DNA from: DASZUC01 sp035547775 | GTDB lineage: Bacteria > Patescibacteriota > Saccharimonadia > Saccharimonadales > UBA4665 | DNA: 35,403 nt | Reading direction: 5' to 3' | Assembly (NCBI GenBank): GCA_035547775.1 | Contig: DASZUC010000012.1 | Span: 1 to 35,403, forward strand | Shown here: in pieces, positions 1-5,942 of the stretch | Numbering within the stretch: position 1 is the stretch's first letter | How the letters are laid out: the number at the start of each line of letters is the position of its first letter | Notes under the pieces: generated by a model | The model's input: the letters and a program-made list of their open reading frames with translations, nothing else | What the model was told of the DNA's origin: nothing | Databases searched by the model: none | Program-made: the position numbers and the translations under genes

Positions 1-269
1 CTAACCGAGTTAGCGTTAAGCGTGGTCGTCAGGCCGTTACCAACTCATTACAGTTCGCTACCCGCGATCGCCGCAACCGCAAGCGCACCTTCCGTGAGTT
101 GTGGAATGCTCGCATTAACGCTGGCGCTCGCCTGAATGGCACTACTTATAGCAAACTGATTGCCGGCCTCAAGAAGGCCAACGTCACTCTGGATCGCAAG
201 ATCTTAGCCGAACTCGCCGTGAATGAGCCTAAAGCCTTCACTGCTGTGGTCAAAACCGCCAAGAAGTAA
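1..269 (+). CDS. rplT: 50S ribosomal protein L20, C-terminal part
   Basis: This is the 3' end of rplT; the start lies before the window and the first complete codon begins at base 3. The 88 visible residues read NRVSVKRGRQAV..., with the L20 signatures ATRDRRNRKRTFRELW, ARINAGARLNG and SKLIAGLKKA followed by LDRKILAELAV. L20 is an early 23S rRNA-binding assembly protein of the large subunit. The stop is TAA at 267-269. A strong hairpin follows 11 bases later and separates it from the convergent RNase P RNA gene. In most bacteria rplT follows infC and rpmI, which would lie off the left edge. Confidence 0.95.
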   Translation, partial: NRVSVKRGRQAVTNSLQFATRDRRNRKRTFRELWNARINAGARLNGTTYSKLIAGLKKANVTLDRKILAELAVNEPKAFTAVVKTAKK

Positions 270-280
270 CTTCGGGCTGA

Positions 281-317
281 TTCTAAAAGACCTCCCCTTG
301 GGGGAGGTCTTTTAGAA
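281..317. terminator. Bidirectional intrinsic terminator between rplT and rnpB
   Basis: A perfect 17-bp stem (281-297 with 301-317) has a three-base loop and A/T tails on both sides. It can end rplT on the plus strand and rnpB on the minus strand. Confidence 0.9.
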
Positions 318-318
318 T

Positions 319-842
319 GCCAGAGTATCTGTAAGCCGGGTTCTGTCGAGACTGGCCATCTATCTAGATTTACCGTTGCCGGCAAACTCAAGCGGGTCTT
401 GTGATGAATCCTTAGCGGGACGCTTCGAGCTTTAGGCTCAAAGAATCCATCTCCTTGCAGCGGACAGGGTTTACCTCCTGGCCACGTCACCGTAGCCAAC
501 TGTGGGCTTTTACCCCACTCGTTTCACCCTTGCCCCGCCCCTGTAGAGCTTCATGGGCAAGTACAATGCAAGGCACAAGCGAGGAGCGCAATAAGCCGTA
601 CAGAGAGTACGGTGTTGAGCACCGAAGCTTGCAACGCCGCAGTGTACTTGAAAGCGTCAGCGGAGTTCCGGCTCCGCCGGAAGCAGGCTGACGCGACATG
701 GAGTTCTAAAGGTGCGGGGCGGTTTCGTTTCTGTGGCACTTTCCCTAGGGTTGCCCCCGGTCGCCGTTAGCGACTGCCCTTCCCTTTGCTGCCCGGACTT
801 TCCTCGTACGTTTTACCGCACGCGGCCAATCAATACTCTGGC
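319..842 (-). ncRNA. rnpB: RNase P RNA (type A-like) with expanded P12
   Basis: Catalytic RNA of RNase P, which trims tRNA 5' leaders. Read on the minus strand, the conserved core is plain: GAGGAAAGTCCGGGC (P4 5' strand), GTGCCACAGAAACGAAACCG, AGGGTGAAA followed by GGTAAAAGCCCAC, and near the 3' end ACAGAACCCGGCTTACAG. P1 is a 10-bp helix between 833-842 and 319-328 and fixes both ends. The length, about 524 nt, exceeds the usual 350-420 because the region between AACCGCC and AGGGTGAAA (about 541-712), which is P12 in E. coli and only about 23 nt there, is about 170 nt here. It folds into a long arm: TAGAGCTTCATG pairs with CATGGAGTTCTA, CAAGTACA with TGTACTTG, plus side hairpins. Identity is certain; the exact ends are inferred from P1 and the promoter. 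Confidence 0.95.
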
Positions 843-848
843 TTTAGG

Positions 849-877
849 AGTATAGCAAATCACCCCTGTTTTGTCAC
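849..877 (-). promoter_or_regulatory. rnpB promoter
   Basis: On the minus strand, -35 GTGACA (872-877), a 17-base spacer and -10 TATACT (849-854). Transcription would begin about 6-7 bases on, exactly at the P1 5' strand of RNase P RNA. Confidence 0.8.
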
Positions 878-882
878 AATGC

Positions 883-908
883 GTCGTCCCGGTGCAAGCC
901 GGGACGAC
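883..908 (-). terminator. Hairpin after the dehydratase/RNase H operon
   Basis: A 10-bp GC-rich stem (GTCGTCCCGG with CCGGGACGAC) and a 6-base loop lie directly after the stop of the 911-1633 gene. There is no U-tract, so termination is plausible but not proven. It abuts the rnpB -35 box. Confidence 0.45.
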
Positions 909-910
909 AG

Positions 911-1633
911 TTACTGGAGATTTTTGCCGAGGTGTTCGTCGAGAGCACGATTTACGGCCGCGTCGGCGAGCTTATTAAACTCGCGCGGCACATGCTGAAA
1001 GCCGATCTTTTGAAACTGCTTCGCTAACGTTTTGATGGCATCATGAATCGGCCACAGGTCACGGTTCCGAATCTTAAAAATACCCTTCATCTGATTGACC
1101 ACCAGCAGGCTATCCATGTACACATGCACTTCTTTAGCGCCCATCTTTTGACACTCTTCCAGTGCTAACTTGAGCGCCGTATATTCAGCCTGATTATTCG
1201 TGGTGACACCAAGGTAGACTCCTTTGTCGACCAGCACATTGTCTTCCATATCGAGCACTACAAAACCACTGGCCGATGGACCAGGATTGCCTCGTGAGCC
1301 ACCATCGGCAAAGATTTTTACTTCGTCCGGGTGGGCACCGCTGTCAGCCTTGGCACCTTGGGGAGCTTCACCAGCGTAAATGGCATCAATGGCCTGAGCC
1401 AGCTCGTGATCTTTGTCGGTAATATTGTTATCACTTTCGTGAGTAATCAACCAAATCTGTACCACATTCCATTCATTTTCCCAGCGAGGATGGTGTTGAT
1501 ACTCTTCGGCCAGCTCCGCCACCTTGGTCATGAAAGCCCAGGCATGCTTAAAGTCATCGAAGTTGAATTGTTTGTAGAGCCCGTGTTTCGTTTCCTGCCA
1601 CATGCCTACTATCTTAACACGTGACTCGGCCAC
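911..1633 (-). CDS. Pterin-4a-carbinolamine dehydratase / RNase HI-type nuclease fusion
   Basis: One 240-residue frame carries two families. Residues about 10-87 match pterin-4a-carbinolamine dehydratase (PCD/DCoH): the family active-site pattern is complete, with E43, H47-H48-P49, W55, H65 and D73/D75. Residues about 103-236 are an RNase HI fold with IFADGGSRGNPG (D110), NNQAEYTAL (E150), YMDSLLVV (D174) and KLADAAV (D224), so the DEDD catalytic set is intact. A linker of about 15 residues joins them without a stop. PCD recycles pterin cofactors; RNase HI cuts RNA in RNA/DNA hybrids; how the two activities relate is unknown. The GTG start at 1633 directly abuts the yggT stop, which suggests translational coupling; an ATG at codon 11 is an alternative. 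Last gene of a three-gene operon. Confidence 0.9.
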   Translation of the reverse strand: MAESRVKIVGMWQETKHGLYKQFNFDDFKHAWAFMTKVAELAEEYQHHPRWENEWNVVQIWLITHESDNNITDKDHELAQAIDAIYAGEAPQGAKADSGAHPDEVKIFADGGSRGNPGPSASGFVVLDMEDNVLVDKGVYLGVTTNNQAEYTALKLALEECQKMGAKEVHVYMDSLLVVNQMKGIFKIRNRDLWPIHDAIKTLAKQFQKIGFQHVPREFNKLADAAVNRALDEHLGKNLQ

Positions 1634-2041
1634 CTAATAGGCGTGGGAGTGAGTGTGGTGGTTCAAAGTCACCAATCGAGCCAAGCCCCAGGCAATCAAG
1701 GCATACACGGCCATTGCTACTAGGGTGTAGATCTCAAAACGTGAGACGCCATAGCGTAAGTTGTAGCTAAACAGACTAAAGAATGGCGCTACGAACGGAT
1801 GGCTAACACTGTAAATGAAATTGGCGAAGCCATTGGCTGGGTTGGCTCCCAGCAAGGCCAATACAAACCGCAACGCCAATAACACCAGCAGCACACCGGC
1901 GATATACCAAATAACGCGAGCCGCCAATGTACCAGGCGCTTCGCTAGTAACAGTTGTTTGATGTATCTGGCGAATAGGAGTTGTGCTTGTGGTTTGAGGC
2001 ACAATTTCTTCACGAGTTACTTGATCAACACGATCTTCCAT
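1634..2041 (-). CDS. YggT family membrane protein
   Basis: 135 residues starting MEDRVDQVTREE, with a good Shine-Dalgarno (AAAGGGGG) before the ATG. This start is preferred over a longer frame that overlaps the upstream small gene. A hydrophilic N-terminus of about 45 residues is followed by membrane segments around 50-70, 85-100 and 110-130. The pattern AxxVIWYIAGVLLVLLALRFVLALLGANPANGF then YSVSHPFVAPF is the YggT repeat core, although only one repeat is present where two are common. The family has a role in envelope or ion homeostasis that is not settled. The C-terminus is His-rich (NHHTHSHAY). It sits 14 bases after the small membrane gene and directly before the PCD/RNase H fusion. Confidence 0.85.
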   Translation of the reverse strand: MEDRVDQVTREEIVPQTTSTTPIRQIHQTTVTSEAPGTLAARVIWYIAGVLLVLLALRFVLALLGANPANGFANFIYSVSHPFVAPFFSLFSYNLRYGVSRFEIYTLVAMAVYALIAWGLARLVTLNHHTHSHAY

Positions 2042-2055
2042 AGTCAGCCCCCTTT

Positions 2056-2205
2056 CTAAACCATTGGGGCGTGACGCCGATTGAGCAAGTGCACAATCAA
2101 CATAATCACCCCAATAATCAGTAATAAGTGAATGAAGCCGCCGGCCACATGGAATGAGAAGCCCAATAACCATAGTAGAAGTACAACGAGCGCAGCAATT
2201 AGCAT
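2056..2205 (-). CDS. Small Lmo0937-type membrane protein
   Basis: A 49-residue protein starting MLIAALVVLLLWLLGFSF, then HVAGGFIHLLLIIGVIMLIV and a short basic tail NRRHAPMV. Two short hydrophobic helices around an HVAGGFIHLLL turn are typical of the Lmo0937 family of tiny membrane proteins, whose function is unknown. The Shine-Dalgarno AAAGGAGGG at 5-6 bases from the ATG is among the best in the window. It is first in the operon with yggT and the PCD/RNase H fusion. Recognition rests on motif memory; the ORF itself is strongly supported by its RBS and spacing. Confidence 0.8.
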   Translation of the reverse strand: MLIAALVVLLLWLLGFSFHVAGGFIHLLLIIGVIMLIVHLLNRRHAPMV

Positions 2206-2332
2206 AAAACCCTCCTTTATTGATGATCACTCTAGGATAGGACATGTGTGGCTTACGGGCAGTGAGATTTCGGACAACTGCTTATCTGGTGGCTAATGCT
2301 GAAATGCGCTAAAATAGCCTAGTCCTTGACGA

Positions 2333-2408
2333 CGGGGTGTAGCGCAGTTGGTAGCGCGTACGGCTGGGGGCCGTGAGGTCGCAGGTTCAAGTCCTGTCAC
2401 CCCGACCA
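2333..2408 (+). tRNA. tRNA-Pro(GGG)
   Basis: A full cloverleaf of 76 nt: 7-bp acceptor CGGGGTG/CACCCCG, D-stem GCGC/GCGC, anticodon loop CTGGGGG with anticodon GGG at 2366-2368, a T-arm with GGTTCAAGTCC, and an encoded CCA. A -10-like TAAAAT lies upstream around 2310. Confidence 0.95.
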
Positions 2409-2444
2409 ATGTAAAAGACCCAGACAAGCTGAGTCTTTTACATT
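2408..2444 (+). terminator. tRNA-Pro terminator
   Basis: A 16-bp stem with one mismatch (AATGTAAAAGACCCAG / CTGAGTCTTTTACATT) and a 5-base loop starts at the tRNA 3' end. The A/T arms make it usable in both directions. Confidence 0.8.
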
Positions 2445-2509
2445 GATGGATAGCTGATTTGCTTTTTAGATCAGCGCCGATTACCATTAGGATAATTAAG
2501 TAGGACCGC

Positions 2510-3160
2510 ATGCAAAACGACACACCCCTGCAGCCACCATCAAAAACTCATGGCGAAAAAGTGCTGCAACCTACACCAGGGGTCGCCGCAGAGATTCAGG
2601 CGCTACAACAAGAAGCCGCCCAAACACCTACCTCAACCACGGGAACACCATCAGAGCAAGGCCCTGCTAAGGCGCACTCTAGCCCGCTTTATCCGGAAGC
2701 TACCAAAGGCATTGGCGCGCCAAATCGGCCCGTTCCTGGTCAACATCAATCTGAAATCAAGGCGACACCCAGCCAACGAGTGGCGGCTATCGTGCCTGGG
2801 GTCCAGATATACGCTTTTGTAATCCTCATCTATACCGCCTACACCTTCATAGCTTTTTCCAGCATCTTTCATGAAGTACTACTTCGTTCGTACGTAGGCC
2901 AGATTGTTTTGGGCATTGCCGCCATCCACATAGCCATCAGTGTTTACTTGTTAATAGCCAGAAACCTACGCACAGTAGCCGCACTCCTTACGGCGCTGCT
3001 GATAGTTGGCGGGCTAGACCTTTTAAACTCCGTCATTAACCTTAGTCAATCGCATGTTCCAGTTACTGCTTCTACGATCGTATCCCTACTTATCTCAGCC
3101 GGGCTACTCTTCTACCTCTGGAACGTCAGAACGCAAGTCCAAATCGCCAGCGAGCGCTAA
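2510..3160 (+). CDS. Membrane protein with proline-rich N-terminus, function unknown
   Basis: 216 residues. The first 100 or so are low-complexity and hydrophilic, rich in Pro, Thr, Ser and Gln, and probably disordered. The rest holds four hydrophobic segments, roughly at 103-122 (VQIYAFVILIYTAYTFIAF), 130-150, 155-178 and 183-205, and ends in a short basic tail. I do not recognise a family. It is monocistronic: tRNA-Pro's terminator precedes it and a strong bidirectional hairpin follows 14 bases after the stop. The RBS before the ATG is weak (TAGGA). Confidence 0.75.
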   Translation: MQNDTPLQPPSKTHGEKVLQPTPGVAAEIQALQQEAAQTPTSTTGTPSEQGPAKAHSSPLYPEATKGIGAPNRPVPGQHQSEIKATPSQRVAAIVPGVQIYAFVILIYTAYTFIAFSSIFHEVLLRSYVGQIVLGIAAIHIAISVYLLIARNLRTVAALLTALLIVGGLDLLNSVINLSQSHVPVTASTIVSLLISAGLLFYLWNVRTQVQIASER

Positions 3161-3174
3161 AGCCTGCTTGCAAA

Positions 3175-3207
3175 CTAAAAAGTCCAAGCTAAGCCTGGAC
3201 TTTTTAG
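3175..3207. terminator. Bidirectional terminator
   Basis: Stem CTAAAAAGTCCA (3175-3186) with TGGACTTTTTAG (3196-3207) and a 9-base loop. It ends the membrane protein gene on the plus strand and, on the minus strand, the candidate RNA at 3209-3355. Confidence 0.85.
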
Positions 3208-3208
3208 T

Positions 3209-3355
3209 AGTCGGATACCGAGTTTGATCACCTGAGGGATCCCAGGTGGGTGCTCGCACGCATCGACCACAGTCGATACAAATCTTGAGCTCCCTAATGA
3301 TTAATATTCAGATAATCATTCGCCCGGCGAGAGGTGTTACCACCTTACCCGACTG
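3209..3355 (-). ncRNA. Candidate structured RNA, unidentified
   Basis: No credible protein is encoded here, yet the minus strand has all parts of an RNA gene: a TATAAT box (3361-3366), a closing helix AGUCGG/CCGACU joining the first bases (3354-3349) to the last (3214-3209), and a terminator directly after. Inside are AGGUG-GUAA-CACCU with a GNRA loop, UCGC-CGG-GCGA, AAUGAUUA/UAAUCAUU, UAUCGAC/GUCGAUG and CACCUG/CAGGUG. The loop of the last contains UCCCU, complementary to AGGGA upstream, which would allow a pseudoknot. It lacks the SRP, 6S, tmRNA and RNase P signatures known to me. No good -35 box is visible. Confidence 0.45.
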
Positions 3356-3360
3356 CTTCT

Positions 3361-3366
3361 ATTATA
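3361..3366 (-). promoter_or_regulatory. -10 box of candidate RNA
   Basis: Perfect TATAAT on the minus strand, 6-7 bases before the first paired base of the structured RNA. No convincing -35 element at 16-18 bases. Confidence 0.45.
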
Positions 3367-3368
3367 CG

Positions 3369-4013
3369 TTATACGCCAAGCGATACGCCGGTCAGAATAC
3401 GGAAAAGAGTTTCTTCGATATTCACAATCGCCGGTGCAATAAATTGAAAACCAACCAAGAAGAAGATCAGAATCATCATAAAACCCATGGCTTCAATCTG
3501 GCGCATCACCGCCTGTAAACCTTCAGGCGCAAAGGCATAGAGCAAACGCGAGCCATCCAGCGGCGGGAATGGAATCATATTAAAGACGAAAAAGCCCAAA
3601 TTCACGATGATAAACAGTGCTAAACAGTTTAGCACCGTAATGCTGGCACTCGCACCAATAATACGGAAAACCCCTGCCCCAATCGCTGCCAATAACAGAT
3701 TGGTGAACGGTCCAGCTAGGCCCACCAGCGCCACACCAAACTCGTCATGTTTAACTCTGTCTGGATTGAAGGGCACTGGCTTAGCGGCAAAAAATGGCTG
3801 GCCCAGGGTGAAAATCATAATAATCGGCAGAATTACGGTGGTCACCGCATCGATATGTTTGAGCGGATTCAGGGTAAGACGCCCCATATCTTGAGCAGTG
3901 CTATCGCCCAACCAGTGCGCCACAAAGCCATGCATAGCCTCGTGAATCGAGAGCGATAGGACAATGGACGCAATGACGACAGTAATTTCAGTAGGTGTCA
4001 GGCCGCTAAACAT
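3369..4013 (-). CDS. Site-2 protease family (M50) membrane metalloprotease
   Basis: 214 residues, mostly membrane-embedded. The zinc site HEAMH (HExxH, H24-E25-H28) lies in the first helix, and the third ligand motif NMIPFPPLDG (N145 to D153) in a later helix, both typical of M50 rhomboid-size site-2 proteases. LGLAGPF-like VGLAGPFTNLLLA precedes the last core helices. Such enzymes cut transmembrane segments of regulators or signal peptide remnants. No PDZ domain is present, so this is the minimal form. A TATACT box ends 7 bases before the ATG with no Shine-Dalgarno, so the mRNA is probably leaderless. Confidence 0.9.
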   Translation of the reverse strand: MFSGLTPTEITVVIASIVLSLSIHEAMHGFVAHWLGDSTAQDMGRLTLNPLKHIDAVTTVILPIIMIFTLGQPFFAAKPVPFNPDRVKHDEFGVALVGLAGPFTNLLLAAIGAGVFRIIGASASITVLNCLALFIIVNLGFFVFNMIPFPPLDGSRLLYAFAPEGLQAVMRQIEAMGFMMILIFFLVGFQFIAPAIVNIEETLFRILTGVSLGV

Positions 4014-4020
4014 ACATTTA

Positions 4021-4026
4021 AGTATA
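4021..4026 (-). promoter_or_regulatory. -10 box of M50 protease gene
   Basis: TATACT on the minus strand, 7 bases before the ATG at 4013. Implies a leaderless transcript. Confidence 0.6.
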
Positions 4027-4029
4027 CAG

Positions 4030-4123
4030 TGTCATCCTGAATGTAATGAAGGATCCATACCCGAGTTGCCGTATGGATTCTTCATGGAGTTTGTCCTGGC
4101 GAATGTCAGGATTCAGAATGACA
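4030..4123. repeat. Interspersed palindromic repeat, copy 1
   Basis: Ends are an imperfect inverted repeat, TGTCATCCTGAAT and ATTCAGAATGACA, with an inner palindrome GGATCCATAC / GTATGGATTC. It is related to the element at 7714-7803 by the same end sequences and the shared AATGAAGGATCCATACCC segment, and more loosely to 9665-9742 and 27951-28033. It lies between the M50 gene and the rpmB promoter. Confidence 0.75.
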
Positions 4124-4130
4124 GAAAGCG

Positions 4131-4159
4131 TTGACCCAACAGAGGAAGTTTGGTATTAT
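4131..4159 (+). promoter_or_regulatory. rpmB promoter
   Basis: -35 TTGACC (4131-4136), a 17-base spacer, -10 TATTAT (4154-4159). The ATG follows after 8 bases, so the mRNA starts at or within two bases of the start codon. Confidence 0.8.
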
Positions 4160-4167
4160 GTACCTCT

Positions 4168-4386
4168 ATGCAGAAATGTGAACTCACCGGTAAAGGCAAG
4201 CAATACGGCAGCAATGTCAGTTTTTCGCAGCGCCACACCAAGAAAGTCTGGAAGCCAAACTTACAGTCTAAGACTGTTGTAGTGGACGGCAAAAAAGTCC
4301 AGATGAAGCTTTCGACTCAAGCCATCCGCACCCTTAAGAAAAAGGGTCTGTTGGGCAATGCCAAGCCTGTTGAAGCAGCTAAATAA
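4168..4386 (+). CDS. rpmB: 50S ribosomal protein L28
   Basis: 72 residues: MQKCELTGKGKQYGSNVSFS, then RHTKKVWKPNLQ, the L28 core, and a basic RTLKKKGL tail. A structural protein near the L1 stalk and E site of the large subunit. Only one Cys (C4) of the zinc-type forms remains, so this is a zinc-free L28. The ATG at 4168 is chosen because the family begins at MQKC and the promoter sits immediately upstream; an upstream TTG would start inside the -10 region. There is no Shine-Dalgarno. Followed by a textbook terminator. Confidence 0.95.
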   Translation: MQKCELTGKGKQYGSNVSFSQRHTKKVWKPNLQSKTVVVDGKKVQMKLSTQAIRTLKKKGLLGNAKPVEAAK

Positions 4387-4405
4387 TCCTTTTGCCCGAT
4401 ATATC

Positions 4406-4433
4406 AAAAACCAGCTCTTCGGAGCTGGTTTTT
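4406..4433 (+). terminator. rpmB terminator
   Basis: AAAAACCAGCTC, loop TTCG, GAGCTGGTTTTT. A very stable UUCG-capped intrinsic terminator. Confidence 0.92.
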
Positions 4434-4590
4434 AGATTAGGCTCGCCTGCGACCATAGGGGTTATTACTAACCGCGAGTCCAATCGATAAATTCATTATA
4501 ACAAGCACCACAAGATTATTTACAGAAGTTAACCATTAGTTAATACCTATTGATTAACATAAGAGTGCCTGGTGATCTGGCAGCCCTCCA
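4434..4590. other. Intergenic leader before tRNA-Arg-like gene
   Basis: No ORF. AT-rich with several TTAA palindromic bits around 4528-4558. The stretch AGTGCCTGG (4563-4571) can pair with CCAGGGGGCAC, that is, with the 5' acceptor strand of the tRNA-like gene, and imitates its 3' acceptor strand GGTGCCTCC. Confidence 0.4.
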
Positions 4591-4663
4591 GGGGGCACAG
4601 ACTGGTGTCGCGGCTCAGCTGCGAACTGGGTCGGCCGGGTTCAATTCCCGGTGCCTCCCCCCA
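4591..4663 (+). tRNA. Aberrant tRNA-Arg(GCG)-like gene
   Basis: The T-arm CCGGG-TTCAATT-CCCGG, anticodon arm CTCAG-CTGCGAA-CTGGG (anticodon GCG at 4621-4623, U33 in place) and acceptor GGGGGCA/TGCCTCC are visible, ending in CCCCA. The anticodon loop resembles bacterial tRNA-Arg (CTACGAA in E. coli). The D region is abnormal: only about 16 nt separate acceptor and anticodon stems, with at best GAC-TGGT-GTC as D-arm. There is also one extra nucleotide between acceptor and CCA, or a bulged U, and the discriminator would be C. Bacteria normally read CGC with ACG (inosine), so GCG is unusual. It may be a pseudogene, a minimal tRNA, or a tRNA-like RNA. Confidence 0.45.
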
Positions 4664-4666
4664 GGT

Positions 4667-5293
4667 CTAGGATTTTTCGAGCACAATCAACTGAGTAACG
4701 TCGCTGGCTTCGCCTGGCTTGTACTTCAGTTTGGCGGTGGTTTCTTTGGCTTCCATGCCAAGCTCCTTCAGGGCATCAGCTAAGGACTGCTGCGGCACAG
4801 GGAGTTTCAAGTCCTTATCGGCATAGTGCGTTGGAACAATCACTTTCGGCTCAACTTCTTTGACCAGCTTCAGCACACCAACCGGATCAACGGTGTAGCC
4901 ATTGCCACCAACCGGTACAATCATCAGATCAACCATACCAATAGCTTCTAGTTGAGCCTCGCTCAGCTCAGGATACACGTGGCCAGTTACCAAGGCGCTG
5001 GCTTCACTAGTTACCACTTTAAACATCGTAGCCGTGCGTTGGCCCTCTTCGTCGGTGTGAGCTCGCGCCGCGATACCAATAATCGAGACATCGGCTACTT
5101 CATATTCACCAGGCCCATCAATAATCAAGCGACCAGCTTGAGCGGCTTCCACGGCTGGATTAGTCACCAACTGCACGTCGTCAGCCTTGGTCACGCTCTT
5201 AGCGCCTAAGTTTGCCAGATTGTCATCAACTACTAAACGTACACCCTTCACATTCAAACTGACACAGTTAGCACCATAAAATTGCAGATCCAT
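4667..5293 (-). CDS. MBL-fold (UlaG-like) protein lacking the metal motif
   Basis: 208 residues with the layout of UlaG-type metallo-beta-lactamase-fold hydrolases: an N-terminal strand MDLQFYGANCVSLNVKGVRLVVDD, a middle IDGPGEYEVADVSIIGIAA, MVDLMIVPVGGNGYTVDP, and VEPKVIVPTHYAD. The family's HxHxDH zinc loop is missing: where THxHxDH should follow, the sequence reads VTNPAV, and the early GHSC histidine is replaced by GANC. It is therefore probably not a normal hydrolase. The Shine-Dalgarno AAAGGAG lies inside the end of the upstream winged-helix gene, 6 bases away, so the two are co-translated. Confidence 0.8.
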   Translation of the reverse strand: MDLQFYGANCVSLNVKGVRLVVDDNLANLGAKSVTKADDVQLVTNPAVEAAQAGRLIIDGPGEYEVADVSIIGIAARAHTDEEGQRTATMFKVVTSEASALVTGHVYPELSEAQLEAIGMVDLMIVPVGGNGYTVDPVGVLKLVKEVEPKVIVPTHYADKDLKLPVPQQSLADALKELGMEAKETTAKLKYKPGEASDVTQLIVLEKS

Positions 5294-5299
5294 GTACGC

Positions 5300-5923
5300 T
5301 TACTCCTTTGATTCTTTTGATTCTTCGCTCAGCAGGCTGTGGACATCAACCAAGACTTGCTTTTTAGCATTCATAATGTTGACTGCAAAACGGTCGTTGA
5401 TCTGTTGGCGATACTGAAAGTCAGGTAGAGTCATCACCGCGTAACGCAGCGCTTTATTCTCTTTCGCCTCCAGCTCGGCTACAAACTTATCTAGGGCGTT
5501 GGGGTTTACTTCACCAACCACCAGGAAGTCGACGCCAGCCGTGTCGTCACGCGTAAACTGACCAGTGTAAATCGCCAACTCAACGTGACCTATACTCTTG
5601 AGATCAACAATACCATCACCGTTGGCATCGGCCGGCTCACCAGCTGCTTTCTTGGCGGTCTTCTTAACGCCACCCCCGAAGATTTCCTGCAGCGGACGAT
5701 AGAACTCATACTTTTGATTTACTTCATAATACAGCTTGTTATTAGCAGTGTCGGAGGTAATGATACCGATGCTCAGCAAATTGCTAAGTTCGCGACGCAC
5801 CGAATTGATCTGCTCGCCAATATTGCGAGTGATTTCACGCACGTAAAACGAGCGGTTTGGATTGCTGTAAAACAGCTGCAAAAGTTTTACGCGTGTTTTT
5901 GACCCAAAGAGTTGCTCAACCAT
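5300..5923 (-). CDS. Winged-helix transcriptional regulator with EF-hand-like loop
   Basis: 207 residues. Residues 1-85 form a winged helix (GSKTRVKLLQLFYSNPNRSF, VREITRNIGEQINSVRRELSNL, then IITSDTANNKLYYEVNQ), as in ArsR/MarR-like regulators often linked to nucleotidyltransferase-fold domains. Residues about 112-195 (HVELAIYTGQFTRDDTAGVDFLVVGEV) resemble that minimal domain but lack catalytic acidic pairs I can name. Between them lies DANGDGIVDLKS (D99-N101-D103-I105-D107), a canonical DxNxDGxxD calcium-loop pattern that is unexpected in a cytoplasmic regulator. First gene of a pair with the MBL-fold protein. TACAAT ends 6 bases before the ATG, so it is probably leaderless. Confidence 0.8.
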   Translation of the reverse strand: MVEQLFGSKTRVKLLQLFYSNPNRSFYVREITRNIGEQINSVRRELSNLLSIGIITSDTANNKLYYEVNQKYEFYRPLQEIFGGGVKKTAKKAAGEPADANGDGIVDLKSIGHVELAIYTGQFTRDDTAGVDFLVVGEVNPNALDKFVAELEAKENKALRYAVMTLPDFQYRQQINDRFAVNIMNAKKQVLVDVHSLLSEESKESKE

Positions 5924-5929
5924 GATTTG

Positions 5930-5935
5930 ATTGTA
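5930..5935 (-). promoter_or_regulatory. -10 box of winged-helix/MBL operon
   Basis: TACAAT on the minus strand, 6 bases before the ATG at 5923. Confidence 0.6.
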
Positions 5936-5942
5936 TCAAAAG

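Noticed and set aside
146..739. Several ORFs of 60-117 codons on both strands
   Set aside because: They lie over rplT and the RNase P RNA; the conserved RNA core and the P1 pairing explain the sequence, and the proteins have no recognisable features.
2042..2245. Longer N-terminus for YggT
   Set aside because: The extension reads across the small membrane protein gene in another frame; the ATG at 2041 has a strong Shine-Dalgarno.
3320..3355. GGTGGTAACACC resembles a T-box antiterminator motif
   Set aside because: It forms a closed AGGUG-GUAA-CACCU tetraloop hairpin, and no synthetase or amino acid gene lies downstream on that strand.
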